A stretch of DNA of 64,000 nt from assembly GCA_963780135.1 (NCBI GenBank), contig CAWAAR010000003.1, positions 930,001 to 994,000 on the forward strand, given 5' to 3'. The notes beneath the pieces were generated by a model that did no database searches, had not been told where the DNA came from, and worked only from the letters and a program-made list of their open reading frames with translations. This document shows, piece after piece, positions 18,975 to 28,153 of this stretch (position 1 is its first letter; each line of letters begins with the position of its first letter). Position numbers and translations under genes: made by a program. Source of the stretch: Clostridium_AM sp963780135. GTDB lineage: Bacteria; Bacillota; Clostridia; Clostridiales; Clostridiaceae.

Positions 18975-19289
18975 ATGTATGCAGTTGTAGTTACTGGTGG
19001 AAAACAGTACAAAGTTACAGAAGGAGACGTTATATACGTTGAAAAGCTAAATGCTGAAGTTGAATCAACAATTGAACTTGACAACATTCTTGTTGTAAGT
19101 AAAGAAAACGGAGAAACAGTTTTCGGAAAACCATTAGTTGATGGAGCTAAGGTTACAGCAAAAGTTGTAGCTCAAGGAAAAAATAAGAAGATTATTGTTT
19201 TCAAGTATAAGAGAAAGAAAGACTATAGAAAGAAGCAAGGACATAGACAGCCTTTTACTAAGCTTCAAATCGAAAAAATTAATGCGTAA
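18975..19289 (+). CDS. rplU: 50S ribosomal protein L21
   Basis: 104 residues starting MYAVVVTGGKQYKV, with GKNKKIIVFKYKRKKDYRKKQGHRQPFT near the C-terminus, full family length. The start is set by GGAGGTG and homology. Order rplU-prp-rpmA is the conserved Firmicutes arrangement. Confidence 0.98.
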   Translation: MYAVVVTGGKQYKVTEGDVIYVEKLNAEVESTIELDNILVVSKENGETVFGKPLVDGAKVTAKVVAQGKNKKIIVFKYKRKKDYRKKQGHRQPFTKLQIEKINA

Positions 19290-19294
19290 TTGTC

Positions 19295-19624
19295 ATGATT
19301 AGCATTAATTTTTTAAAAAAACAAGATAACTTAGTTTCTATGCAAGCTATTGGTCATGCAGAATTTGATGAATATGGAAAAGACATAGTGTGCAGTGCAG
19401 TCTCTGCATTAAGTGTAGCTATACTTAATGGTATAACAGAGGTATTGCATTTTAAACCTATTTTTCATATAGATGAAGATGGATTTTTAAGCATAAATAT
19501 TGAAAATTTACATATAGAGCAAATTAAAACATGTCAGGTACTTATGGAGACTTTGTTGTTAGGACTACAAAATATTGAAATTAATTATAGTGAATATATA
19601 AATGTAAAAGTAGAGGAGGTGTAG
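19295..19624 (+). CDS. prp: Ribosomal-processing cysteine protease Prp
   Basis: A 109-residue protein with the catalytic pair H21 and C33 in the spacing GHAEFDEYGKDIVCSAVSAL. Prp removes the N-terminal extension of L27 after the LQxF-type motif, a step essential in Firmicutes that have the extension. The substrate gene rpmA follows 4 nt downstream and carries that extension, which supports the call. Confidence 0.93.
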   Translation: MISINFLKKQDNLVSMQAIGHAEFDEYGKDIVCSAVSALSVAILNGITEVLHFKPIFHIDEDGFLSINIENLHIEQIKTCQVLMETLLLGLQNIEINYSEYINVKVEEV

Positions 19625-19628
19625 TAGA

Positions 19629-19934
19629 ATGATACTAATAAACCTTCAGTTATTTGCTCATAAAAAGGGAGTAGGTAGCTCAAGAAATGGTAGAGACAGT
19701 GAATCTAAAAGACTTGGAACTAAATGTGCTGACGGACAGTTTGTTCTTGCTGGAAACATATTAGTTAGACAAAGAGGAACAAAGATTCATCCAGGAACTA
19801 ACGTAGGTAAAGGCGGAGATGATACTCTTTTTGCTAAAGCTGACGGAATAGTTAAATACGAAAGAGTTGGAAAAGATAAGAAAAAAGCTAGCGTATATCC
19901 TGTAAATGTTGAAGAAATTGTAGCAGCAGAATAG
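19629..19934 (+). CDS. rpmA: 50S ribosomal protein L27 with cleavable N-terminal extension
   Basis: 101 residues. The N-terminus MILINLQLF precedes AHKKGVGSSRNGRDS, the usual mature start, so Prp is expected to cut after F9. The mature N-terminus reaches the ribosomal peptidyl-transferase centre. A terminator follows. Confidence 0.98.
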   Translation: MILINLQLFAHKKGVGSSRNGRDSESKRLGTKCADGQFVLAGNILVRQRGTKIHPGTNVGKGGDDTLFAKADGIVKYERVGKDKKKASVYPVNVEEIVAAE

Positions 19935-19944
19935 TTTAAAAATA

Positions 19945-19972
19945 AGGCACCCTTTACTAGGGTGCTTTTTTA
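19945..19972 (+). terminator. Terminator after rplU-prp-rpmA
   Basis: GGCACCCT pairs with AGGGTGC(T) around TTACT-type loop and is followed by six T. Confidence 0.88.
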
Positions 19973-20041
19973 AAACTTTTAAATGATTGTAAATTGAGAA
20001 AATTTTTAAATTTAATATAGTAAAAAATATGGAGGATTATT

Positions 20042-20581
20042 ATGAATAGCATAGAGAACTCCATTCACTTAATTAGAAAGCAAAGACATGACTTTATGAA
20101 TGATCTCCAAGTGGTATATGGCTATTTGCAGATAGGAAAAAGTGATAATGCTTTAAAGTATATAGAAAAATTAAGTGAGGAAAATAAAACTATAAGTTCA
20201 ATATATGCTCTAGGTGATAATTTTTTTGGATTTTGTATGGAATACAACATTAAAGAATTATCGCAAAAAAATATTTCCGTAGAAACTAATATTGAAATAG
20301 AAAAATTTTATAATAAAATTTTTAATAAGGATTATAATGAAAAGTATGAATTAGTTAATAATATATTTAGTAAGTTTGAAAATAATGGCATTAAAAATGT
20401 TTATATATATATTTTTGAAGATGAAATGGGACAAAGTTTACTAGTATGTAATGATGAGTCTGTATCAGACGAGTTAAGCTGGATGGAAAGTTGGAAAAAA
20501 GTCCATATAAATTTAGATAATGTAAGCTTACATGAATGTAGTTATGGTAATAATATTGGATATAGAATGACTTTTTTATAA
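20042..20581 (+). CDS. spo0B: Spo0B-like sensor/phosphotransferase protein
   Basis: A 179-residue protein with an H-box of Spo0B_a type (RKQRHDFMNDLQVVYGYLQIGK, phospho-acceptor probably H16), followed by a second helix of the dimerising hairpin. The remaining part is a degenerate ATPase-like fold without visible N-box. Spo0B passes phosphate from Spo0F to Spo0A in Bacillus; in clostridia, which lack a full phosphorelay, the role is uncertain. Placement between rpmA and obg is the same as Bacillus spo0B. The ATG follows GGAGG. Confidence 0.75.
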   Translation: MNSIENSIHLIRKQRHDFMNDLQVVYGYLQIGKSDNALKYIEKLSEENKTISSIYALGDNFFGFCMEYNIKELSQKNISVETNIEIEKFYNKIFNKDYNEKYELVNNIFSKFENNGIKNVYIYIFEDEMGQSLLVCNDESVSDELSWMESWKKVHINLDNVSLHECSYGNNIGYRMTFL

Positions 20582-20628
20582 TATAAATGTCATATTAAGT
20601 ATATAGGTAGAAAAAGGAGAGGAATTAA

Positions 20629-21903
20629 GTGTTTGTAGATACAGCGAAAATATTTATTAAATCTGGAAATGGTGGCGACGGTGCTAACTCTTTTAGAAGA
20701 GAAAAGTACATAGCTTTTGGAGGTCCTGACGGCGGAGATGGTGGCAGAGGAGGAGATGTAGTTTTACTAGCAGAGCCTAATATGACTACTCTTTTAGATT
20801 TTGCATATAAAAGAAAGTATAAAGCAGAAGAAGGCGGCAATGGTTCTGGTTCTAAATGCTTTGGTAAAGATGGAGAAACCTTATATATAAAGGTACCTAT
20901 GGGTACTGTAGTAAGAGATTTGGAAACAAATAAAATAATGGCAGATTTGTCTCATAAAGGAGACAAATTCGTAATTGCTAAAGGTGGTAGAGGTGGTAGA
21001 GGAAATGTTAGATTTACTACACCTACAAGACAGGCTCCAGATTTTGCTGAGCCAGGGATGCCAGGAGAAGAGAGATGGATAGCATTAGAACTTAAGGTTC
21101 TTGCTGATGTTGGATTGCTTGGATTTCCTAATGTGGGAAAATCTACATTACTTTCTGTAGTTACAAAAGCTACACCAAAAATTGCAAACTATCATTTTAC
21201 AACTTTAAATCCTAATCTTGGAGTTGTTAACATAACTGGAATACCTAGCTTTGTAATAGCAGATGTTCCTGGTATAATAGAAGGCGCATCAGAAGGAGTA
21301 GGGCTAGGAATAAGATTTTTAAGACACATAGAAAGAACAAGACTTTTAATACATGTAGTTGATATATCAGGTATAGAGGGAAGAGATCCTTTTGATGATT
21401 TTATGAAAATAAATGAAGAACTTAAGAAATATGATGTAAAACTTTGGGATAGACCACAAATAATAGCTGCGAATAAAGTTGATATGCTTTATGATGATGA
21501 AGCTTTTGAAGATTTCAAGAAAAAAGTTGAAGAACTTGGATATAAAAAAGTGTTTAAAATATCAGCTGCAACTAAACAAGGTGTAGAAGATCTTATGAAA
21601 GAGGCAGCAAGAATATTAAGTACTATACCAGTTTCAGATATTGAAATAAATGAGGATGAAAAGTTTGTACCGGAAGAAAAGAGATTTACTTACAGTATAA
21701 GAAAAGAAGATAATGTGTATATTGTTGAAGGAAGCTTTGTAGATAGGCTTTTAGCTAGTGTAAATATAAATGATCCTGATGCTTTGAGATATTTCCATAA
21801 GGTACTAAAAAACAAAGGCATATTTGAGGAATTGATTAAAATGGGTATTGAAGATGAAAATTTAGTAAGACTTAATAATTTTGAGTTTGAATATTTATTA
21901 TAA
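20629..21903 (+). CDS. obg: GTPase ObgE/CgtA
   Basis: A 424-residue protein with the glycine-rich Obg domain (about 1-158), a G domain with GFPNVGKST near 165 and DVPGIIEGA near 212, and the C-terminal OCT domain (about 345-424). Obg binds ppGpp and the 50S subunit and is needed for ribosome maturation and sporulation entry. The start is GTG after AAGGAGAGG. Confidence 0.97.
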   Translation: MFVDTAKIFIKSGNGGDGANSFRREKYIAFGGPDGGDGGRGGDVVLLAEPNMTTLLDFAYKRKYKAEEGGNGSGSKCFGKDGETLYIKVPMGTVVRDLETNKIMADLSHKGDKFVIAKGGRGGRGNVRFTTPTRQAPDFAEPGMPGEERWIALELKVLADVGLLGFPNVGKSTLLSVVTKATPKIANYHFTTLNPNLGVVNITGIPSFVIADVPGIIEGASEGVGLGIRFLRHIERTRLLIHVVDISGIEGRDPFDDFMKINEELKKYDVKLWDRPQIIAANKVDMLYDDEAFEDFKKKVEELGYKKVFKISAATKQGVEDLMKEAARILSTIPVSDIEINEDEKFVPEEKRFTYSIRKEDNVYIVEGSFVDRLLASVNINDPDALRYFHKVLKNKGIFEELIKMGIEDENLVRLNNFEFEYLL

Positions 21904-21918
21904 TTTTGGAGGTTAGGA

Positions 21919-22209
21919 ATGATTACAAGTAAGCAAAGAAGTTATTTAAGAGCTATGGCAAACAATATGAGTCCTATATTTCAAGTAGGAAAAGATGGTA
22001 TAGAAGATAATTTTTTAAAACAAGTAGGAGAAGCTTTAGAGGTAAGAGAGCTTATAAAGATATCTGTACTTAATAACAGCGGATTTGAAGCTAGAGAAGC
22101 TTCAAATATGATTTGTGAAGAATTAGGCTGCGAAGGAGTTCAGGCTATAGGAAATAAAGTAGTATTATATAAAAGATCAAGTAAAAAACCTAAAATAGAA
22201 CTTCCTTAG
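21919..22209 (+). CDS. yhbY: CRM-domain RNA-binding protein YhbY
   Basis: A 96-residue protein starting MITSKQRSYLRAMANNMSPIFQVGKDG, the YhbY/CRM fold, with the usual C-terminal GNKVVLYKRS strand. Homologues associate with 50S precursors. It begins 15 nt after obg. Confidence 0.93.
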   Translation: MITSKQRSYLRAMANNMSPIFQVGKDGIEDNFLKQVGEALEVRELIKISVLNNSGFEAREASNMICEELGCEGVQAIGNKVVLYKRSSKKPKIELP

Positions 22210-22218
22210 TAATTAAAG

Positions 22219-22247
22219 TATAAGTCACAATTTTTATTGTGACTTAT
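22219..22247. other. Perfect 12-bp hairpin between yhbY and nadD
   Basis: ATAAGTCACAAT and ATTGTGACTTAT flank a TTTT loop. There is no T-run after it, so it may be a processing or weak termination site. Confidence 0.5.
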
Positions 22248-22272
22248 GCAATATATTTAGGAGAAGGTATGT

Positions 22273-22875
22273 ATGATAAAAAAAGCTATTTTTGGAGGGA
22301 CATTTGATCCCATTCATAATGGACATTTGCATATAGCTTATGAGGCATTATATAAGTTAGATTTGGATAAAGTTATATTCATGCCATCAGGTAATCCACC
22401 ACATAAGTGGAAAAAAAATATAACTGAAGCTTTTTTAAGATATGAAATGGTAAAGACAGCTATAAGAAATGAAAAACACTTTGATGTAAGTGATTATGAA
22501 ATAAATAGGACTAACTTAAGTTATACTTATAAAACGCTTGAACATTTCAACAATTTGGAAAAAGAAACTAAGTGGTATTTTATAACTGGTGTTGATTGTC
22601 TTATGGATATTGAAAGTTGGAAAAATTATTATGAAATACTTAAGCTTTGTACTTTTGTAGTTTTTAATAGAACTGGATATAACATAGAACAAGTGTTAGA
22701 AAAAAAAATTTTAGTAGAAAAAAAATATAATACTAAAATCATTTTTTTAAGTATACCTTTACTTGAAATTTCTTCTACAAACATAAGAAAAGATGTGAAA
22801 ATAGGGAAAAAAGTAAATTATTTAATGCCTGAAAGTGTATACCATATTATAGAACAACTTAAATTGTATAAATAG
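22273..22875 (+). CDS. nadD: Nicotinate-nucleotide adenylyltransferase
   Basis: A 200-residue enzyme with the nucleotidyltransferase motif GGTFDPIHNGHLH at 8-20 and the ISSTNIRK motif near 167. It joins nicotinate mononucleotide to ATP in NAD synthesis. It is followed by yqeK, the standard pairing. Confidence 0.96.
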   Translation: MIKKAIFGGTFDPIHNGHLHIAYEALYKLDLDKVIFMPSGNPPHKWKKNITEAFLRYEMVKTAIRNEKHFDVSDYEINRTNLSYTYKTLEHFNNLEKETKWYFITGVDCLMDIESWKNYYEILKLCTFVVFNRTGYNIEQVLEKKILVEKKYNTKIIFLSIPLLEISSTNIRKDVKIGKKVNYLMPESVYHIIEQLKLYK

Positions 22876-22909
22876 TTTACATCATTATATTTATTTGGGG
22901 TGATTTAGG

Positions 22910-23497
22910 GTGTGGAGTGAAAAACAAATTGAAAATTATCTGCAAGAAAAACTGAAGATAAAAAGATATGAACATAGTTTAAGTGTAAGAGATACAGCTA
23001 TAAAATTAGCAGGTTTATATGGTGAGAATGTAGAAAAAGCAAAACTTGCAGCTTTGGTTCATGATTGTGCAAAAAATATGAGCGATGAAGAAATTTTAAG
23101 TATGGTTAAAAGTCATAAAATAGAAATTGATAGTACATGCAAAGAAAGTCCTCAATTAATACATGGAGCAGTAGCTGCTATAATAGCCAAAGAAAAAATG
23201 GGTATTGATGATGAAGAAGTATTAAATGCTGTTACTTACCATACTACTGGTAGAACAAACATGAGTATGCTGGAAAAAATAATCTATATATCTGATTATA
23301 TAGAACCTTTAAGGAACTTTCCAGGTGTAGAAGTATTAAGAAAAGTTGCTTGTGAAGATTTAGATAGAGCTTTATTAATGTCTTTTGATAATACTATAAA
23401 GTTTGTTATTGAAAGAGGTCAACTTATACATATGGATACAATAAAGGGTAGAAATTTTATTATTTCACAGCTAAAAAATTCAAAAAACATTACTTAA
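22910..23497 (+). CDS. yqeK: YqeK-type HD hydrolase (Ap4A)
   Basis: A 195-residue HD-domain protein: H21-type helix (RYEHSLSVRDTAIKLA), the LVHDCAKNM motif near 47-55, and YHTTGRTNMSMLEKIIYISDYIEP near 107-130. The family hydrolyses diadenosine tetraphosphate symmetrically using iron. The GTG start follows GGGGTGA. In many clostridia a LytR-type gene and rsfS follow; here the next gene is ridA. Confidence 0.92.
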   Translation: MWSEKQIENYLQEKLKIKRYEHSLSVRDTAIKLAGLYGENVEKAKLAALVHDCAKNMSDEEILSMVKSHKIEIDSTCKESPQLIHGAVAAIIAKEKMGIDDEEVLNAVTYHTTGRTNMSMLEKIIYISDYIEPLRNFPGVEVLRKVACEDLDRALLMSFDNTIKFVIERGQLIHMDTIKGRNFIISQLKNSKNIT

Positions 23498-23688
23498 ATT
23501 TATTAAGAAACTATCTTTAATTGTAGTATAAAGTGTCTTCAAAAGAATACTTTCACAGTTTATCTAAAAAATATATAAATAAATTAGCACAGTAATGAAA
23601 AGTTTGATATAATGGTATTGTTTGAATAAAATTAAAATATGATGGACGGTATTATTTTACTGTTTAAATCACAGGAGGTTTTAAAATT

Positions 23689-24069
23689 ATGGAAAAACAA
23701 ATAATAAGCACATCAAAAGCACCAGGAGCAGTAGGACCTTATTCACAAGCTGTTAAGGTTGGAAATTTATTATTTACATCAGGTCAAATTCCACTAGATC
23801 CTGCAACAGGAGAACTAGTTGGAGGAGATGTAAAAAAAGCTACTGAAAGATCTTTAGAAAATATAAAAGCATTGCTTGAAGAAGCAGGAACATGCTTTGA
23901 TAAAGTTGTTAAAACAACTGTATTTGTAAAAAATATGGGAGATTTCGCTGCTGTTAATGAAGTTTATGCAAAATATTTTACAAAAGATATGCCAGCAAGA
24001 TCTTGTGTACAGGTAGCACTTCCAAAAGATGCTTTAGTTGAAATAGAAGTAATTGCTTTAGTAGACTAA
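23689..24069 (+). CDS. ridA: RidA family enamine/imine deaminase
   Basis: A 126-residue YjgF/RidA protein with GPYSQAVKVGNLLFTSGQI near 15-35 and the active-site ARSCVQVALPKDALVEIE near 103-120, where the Arg binds the carboxylate. It hydrolyses reactive 2-aminoacrylate-type intermediates. It has its own promoter-like TATAAT near 23611, GGAGG before the ATG, and a terminator after it, so it is probably monocistronic. Confidence 0.95.
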   Translation: MEKQIISTSKAPGAVGPYSQAVKVGNLLFTSGQIPLDPATGELVGGDVKKATERSLENIKALLEEAGTCFDKVVKTTVFVKNMGDFAAVNEVYAKYFTKDMPARSCVQVALPKDALVEIEVIALVD

Positions 24070-24091
24070 TTAAAGCTACATAATTTGTTAG

Positions 24092-24121
24092 AAAGAGTGA
24101 ACTTAAAAGTTCACTCTTTTA
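24092..24121 (+). terminator. Terminator after ridA
   Basis: AAAGAGTGAACTT pairs with AAGTTCACTCTTTT around a short loop. Confidence 0.88.
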
Positions 24122-24152
24122 TATAGAAAGAAAACCTTAAAAGGAGCATTGT

Positions 24153-25055
24153 ATGGAGAAAAATAAACTTATTTTTATAGTAAAAATTAATGAAGAAGGT
24201 ATGAAACTTAGGCCATATCTCAAGGATGTTCAAAAACTTTCAAGCAGACTTATTAAAGGGGCTGCCATGGATGGAAGAATAAGTATAAATGGTAATAGGG
24301 TTAAGTTAAATTATGTTGTTAAATTCAATGATGAAATTTCTTTTGATGTGGAAAAAAAGGAAAGCCAAAATATAGAACCAGAAAAAATAGATATAGATGT
24401 AGTTTATGAAGATAGTGATCTTATAGTTCTAAATAAGCAGCCAGGCATAGTGGTACATCCAACAAAGAGCTATCCAAATGGAACACTAGCTAATGGACTT
24501 TTGTATTATTTTAAAGAAAAAGGAGAACGATGTATAGTAAGATTAGTTAGCAGATTAGATATGGACACATCTGGACTTATTATAATAGCAAAAAACCAAT
24601 TTGCACATATGTGTTTAGCAAGAGATATGCATAAAGAAGATTTTGAAAAAAGTTATTTAGCTATTGTGCATGGAAACTTAAAACAAAAAGAAGGCGAAAT
24701 AAATGAGCCTATATATAGAACTGATGATGGTAATATAAGAAGAATTGTAGATGAAAGAGGACAAGAAAGTATAACTTGTTTTAATGTTATAGAAAGTTTT
24801 AATAAAGGTGATTTAGTAAAATTAACATTAAAAACTGGAAGAACACATCAAATAAGAGTTCATATGACTCACATAGGGCATCCTTTGTATGGAGATAGTT
24901 TATATGGTGAAATTAATGATAAAGAATATATAGAAAGACAGGCACTGCATGCATATAGATTAAGTTTTCCACATCCTAGAACTAGAGAAATTTTAAATTT
25001 AGAAATAGGATTACCAAAGGATTTAAAAGAACTAATAGAGAAAATAAAAAGCTGA
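24153..25055 (+). CDS. RluA-family ribosomal RNA pseudouridine synthase
   Basis: A 300-residue protein with an N-terminal S4 domain (about 15-75) and the RluA catalytic part. The RLDxxTSG motif (RLDMDTSGL) is near 135 with its Asp nucleophile; the position before Arg is Ser rather than the usual His. LKTGRTHQIRVHMTHIGHPLYGD near 228-250 is typical of RluD-like enzymes. The exact uridine target is not predictable. Confidence 0.92.
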   Translation: MEKNKLIFIVKINEEGMKLRPYLKDVQKLSSRLIKGAAMDGRISINGNRVKLNYVVKFNDEISFDVEKKESQNIEPEKIDIDVVYEDSDLIVLNKQPGIVVHPTKSYPNGTLANGLLYYFKEKGERCIVRLVSRLDMDTSGLIIIAKNQFAHMCLARDMHKEDFEKSYLAIVHGNLKQKEGEINEPIYRTDDGNIRRIVDERGQESITCFNVIESFNKGDLVKLTLKTGRTHQIRVHMTHIGHPLYGDSLYGEINDKEYIERQALHAYRLSFPHPRTREILNLEIGLPKDLKELIEKIKS

Positions 25056-25090
25056 TGACCTTATATTTATAAAGTCATCGGCTTTTTTTA
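25049..25090. terminator. Bidirectional terminator between the pseudouridine synthase and dacF
   Basis: AAAGCTGATGACCTT pairs with AAGTCATCGGCTTTTT and both strands give T-rich ends, suiting the convergent genes. Confidence 0.82.
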
Positions 25091-25091
25091 T

Positions 25092-26309
25092 TTACTTAAA
25101 TAATTTATATTTTTTCAGCAGATATATTGCGCCACCAATTATTACTAGTGCACCAGGAATTAAGTATTCCATTTTTAAATTTATGCGTTTAAAAGGGCTT
25201 GATTGAAGTACTTGTTTTAGTTCATGGCTAGTACCACTCATGAGTTTTAAAGTACCTATATCTTTATTGTTCATAACAACAGTTCCCTCTGCAATTACGT
25301 CATCTTTTTTAAAAAACTTTGCACTCAAATTTTCATCTTTCATAGTAAATTTTGGCGTGGAAGTATCTCCCTTTTCTTTTATATAGTAAAAATCTGAAGC
25401 TGCTAGCAGCGGTATATTTAAATTATTGTTACTATATGTATTAACAAGGTCACCTTTTGCATACAAGCGTACAGTTTCAAAATTGCTAAAACCATAGTTG
25501 AATAAAGAAACCGCATCAGGAAAAAAGGTTTTATTTTTATCATGAACTAAGGCAACTATAAGTTTTTGACCATTTCTTGTGGCATAAGCTACGTAAGAAT
25601 GGTCGGATTGAATAGTATAGCCAGTTTTACCACCTTGACAACCATCATAATAAAATTCTGAGGATTTCTGTATTAATTTGTTTTCATTCCATAAGGGCCT
25701 TTCTACTGCAGACTTATTTGTAGGTGGTATTTTATAAAAACTAGTACTAGCAATTTTAGTATATTCAGGTTTCTTAGATAGTTCTCTCATTATAAGAGCT
25801 AAATCTTTTGAAGAAGTTTTATGTTTTTCATCAAATAATCCACTAGGATTCACGAAATGTGTATCTTTACAGCCTAATTCTAGAGCCCTCTTATTCATTT
25901 CTACTGCAAAGTTATCTAATGATCCACTGATATGCTCAGCAAGGGCCTCAGCACAATCATTTCCAGATTGAAGCATTAAACCATAAAGAACATCTCTAAC
26001 TTTTAATTCTTCTCCTTCAAATAAATAAATTTTACTACCATCTACTTCTGGCGGATTTTTACCAACTTTTATGGTGTCATCTAATTTGCACCTTTCTAAA
26101 GTTAAAAGTGCAGTCATAAGTTTAGTAGTAGAAGCAGGTGGATAAGCGGTATCTTCATTTTTTGCATATAAAACACTCCCTGTTACTGCATCCATAAGAA
26201 CTACGCTGTCAGCAGAAACAGAAGGAGGATCAGCCTTTGCTTGTACCTCAAATTGTATATTTGAAAGTACAAATAAAAAACTCATCATAAAAACTAATAA
26301 TTTTTTCAT
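25092..26309 (-). CDS. dacF: D-alanyl-D-alanine carboxypeptidase, DacF type
   Basis: A 405-residue S11 penicillin-binding protein with an N-terminal signal peptide (about 1-24), catalytic S60-T-T-K63, S115-G-N117, and a KTG motif (GGKTGYT) near 227. A C-terminal beta domain is followed by a membrane helix (PGALVIIGGAIYLL). It trims the terminal D-Ala from pentapeptides; DacF relatives act in sporulation. It is on the minus strand, divergent from comEA. Confidence 0.94.
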   Translation of the reverse strand: MKKLLVFMMSFLFVLSNIQFEVQAKADPPSVSADSVVLMDAVTGSVLYAKNEDTAYPPASTTKLMTALLTLERCKLDDTIKVGKNPPEVDGSKIYLFEGEELKVRDVLYGLMLQSGNDCAEALAEHISGSLDNFAVEMNKRALELGCKDTHFVNPSGLFDEKHKTSSKDLALIMRELSKKPEYTKIASTSFYKIPPTNKSAVERPLWNENKLIQKSSEFYYDGCQGGKTGYTIQSDHSYVAYATRNGQKLIVALVHDKNKTFFPDAVSLFNYGFSNFETVRLYAKGDLVNTYSNNNLNIPLLAASDFYYIKEKGDTSTPKFTMKDENLSAKFFKKDDVIAEGTVVMNNKDIGTLKLMSGTSHELKQVLQSSPFKRINLKMEYLIPGALVIIGGAIYLLKKYKLFK

Positions 26310-26435
26310 TTTGGCCTCCTGTAATATCGTTAATCATAATTATATCAAAAAAAATTTATTTTTGCGACAGAATTTTTAAAACCTGTCAATAATTTAAGTA
26401 GTAAGTAAAAAAATATATTTTATTGGAGGTTTACA

Positions 26436-27023
26436 ATGAATAGGAAAAAGAAAATTATAGGGTCTATAGTTATTTTAACTATATTTACAATATTTCTAAT
26501 AACAGGGTATTTTATATCCAGACCATCAAAGGAATTAACAACTAAAGAAGTTTTTAATGAAACAACAGCTGTAGAAAGTAAACAAACTAAAGATATGACT
26601 ATTTACATTAATGGTGAAGTTAAAAATCCAGGAGTTTACAAATTAAAAAGTGAAAGTAGAATAGAGGACTTAGTGAAAGTTGCAGGTGGATTTAATGAAA
26701 CAGCAGATAAATCTAAATTGAATCTTGCAAAAAAACTTAAGGATGAAGATTATATTTTCGTCGACAAAAAAAGTGATAAAAATGTTTCAGCGGTAGGTGG
26801 TAATACAAATTCTAATATATCACAAGATGGCAAGGTAAATATAAATAGCGCTTCAAAGGAACAATTAAAAACTGTATCAGGAATAGGCGATGTGACAGCG
26901 CAAAAGATAATAGAATATAGAGAAAAAAGTGGAGCTTTTAATTCTGTTGAAGATTTAAAAAAGGTTGGAAGAATAGGAGATAAAACTTTAGAGAAAATAA
27001 AGGATAAAATAGAAGTTAGATAA
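26436..27023 (+). CDS. comEA: ComEA-like helix-hairpin-helix DNA-binding protein
   Basis: A 195-residue protein with an N-terminal membrane helix (about 6-26), an SLBB domain near 53-108 (IYINGEVKNPGVYKL), and a C-terminal double HhH (INSASKEQLKTVSGIGDVTAQKIIEYREKSG). ComEA binds incoming DNA outside the membrane in natural transformation. comEC does not follow here, so a complete uptake operon is not visible in this window. Confidence 0.92.
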   Translation: MNRKKKIIGSIVILTIFTIFLITGYFISRPSKELTTKEVFNETTAVESKQTKDMTIYINGEVKNPGVYKLKSESRIEDLVKVAGGFNETADKSKLNLAKKLKDEDYIFVDKKSDKNVSAVGGNTNSNISQDGKVNINSASKEQLKTVSGIGDVTAQKIIEYREKSGAFNSVEDLKKVGRIGDKTLEKIKDKIEVR

Positions 27024-27105
27024 AATTTAATGTAGTAATAACTATACTTATGGCTAAAATTAAAGTATTATATATATAGTAATTATGAATTTAGGAGGTG
27101 CCGTT

Positions 27106-28140
27106 GTGTCAACAAAAAGACTTACAGAATTATCTAAAACTTCTGGGTGAGCAGCTAAAATAGGGCCGGAGACCCTAGAGAAAATTTTATGTAAATTACC
27201 GAAAATGGAAAATGAAAATTTAATAGTTGGAATTGAAACTTCAGATGATGCGGCAGTTTATAAATTAAATGATGAACTAGCAGCAATTCAAACATTGGAT
27301 TTCTTTACTCCAGTAGTAGATGATCCTTACACTTTTGGACAAATAGCTGCAGCTAATTCATTAAGTGATGTATACGCTATGGGTGGGAAGCCTACAGTAG
27401 CTTTAAATATAGTTTGCTTTCCTACTTGTTTATCTATAGATGTTTTAGGAGAAATACTCAAAGGTGGAGCAGATAAAGTATTGGAAGCAGGTGCAGTAGT
27501 AATAGGAGGTCATACTGTAGAAGATAGTGAACCTAAGTATGGGTTATCTGTTATGGGGCTTGTTCATCCTGACAAAATTTTAAGAAATTATGGATCAAAA
27601 GTAGGAGAGGTAGTTTTAATAACCAAACCTTTAGGTCTAGGTATAATAAATACTGCTATAAAAGGAGAAGTAGCATCCAAGGAAGCTTATGATAAAGCAG
27701 TTAAAGTTATGTCAACTTTGAATAAGTATGCAGGTGAAATTATAGTGAAATATAATATATCTGCATGTACAGACATAACAGGATTTGGTATTATGGGTCA
27801 TGTCTATGAGATGGCTTCTGCTTCAAAGGTTACGCTAAAGCTATATTCAGATAAAATACCTTATATAGAAGAAGCAAAAGAGTATGCTGAAATGGGATTG
27901 GTACCTGCAGGATCCTATAATAATAGAAATTATATAGAAGGAAAATATGAATTAAAAAATATACCTGAATGGATGAAAGATATATTATTTGATCCTCAAA
28001 CTTCAGGAGGTCTTTTGATTACATGCCCAAAAGAAGAAGGCCAAAAAATAATGGAAGAGCTTTCTGTTTTAGAAATGCCATCTGCTATAATTGGAGAAGT
28101 TATAGAGCAGCAAGAAGAGAACTATATAATAGTTCAATAA
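27106..28140 (+). CDS. selD: Selenophosphate synthetase containing selenocysteine (UGA codon 15)
   Basis: The frame starts at GTG 27106 behind AGGAGGTG and reads MSTKRLTELSKTSG, then TGA at 27148-27150, then AAKIGPETLEKILCKLP and on to 28140, 344 residues. In SelD this position is the catalytic Cys or Sec, followed three residues on by the catalytic Lys (K18). SelD uses ATP to turn selenide into selenophosphate for SelA. A naive gene caller would start at the internal ATG 27205 and lose the active site. It heads the selD-selA-selB-selC run. Confidence 0.95.
27160..27178 (+). promoter_or_regulatory. Bacterial SECIS hairpin in selD
   Basis: TAGGG and CCCTA form a 5-bp stem around the 7-nt loop CCGGAGA. 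The loop begins about 15 nt after the UGA, inside the usual distance for SelB binding, and has G residues at its apex. Confidence 0.75.
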
Positions 28141-28153
28141 GAGGTGATATTAA

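Noticed and set aside
27205..27210. ATG 27205 as the selD start
   Set aside because: No ribosome-binding site, and it would remove the catalytic Sec and Lys; the frame upstream is conserved coding with a single UGA.
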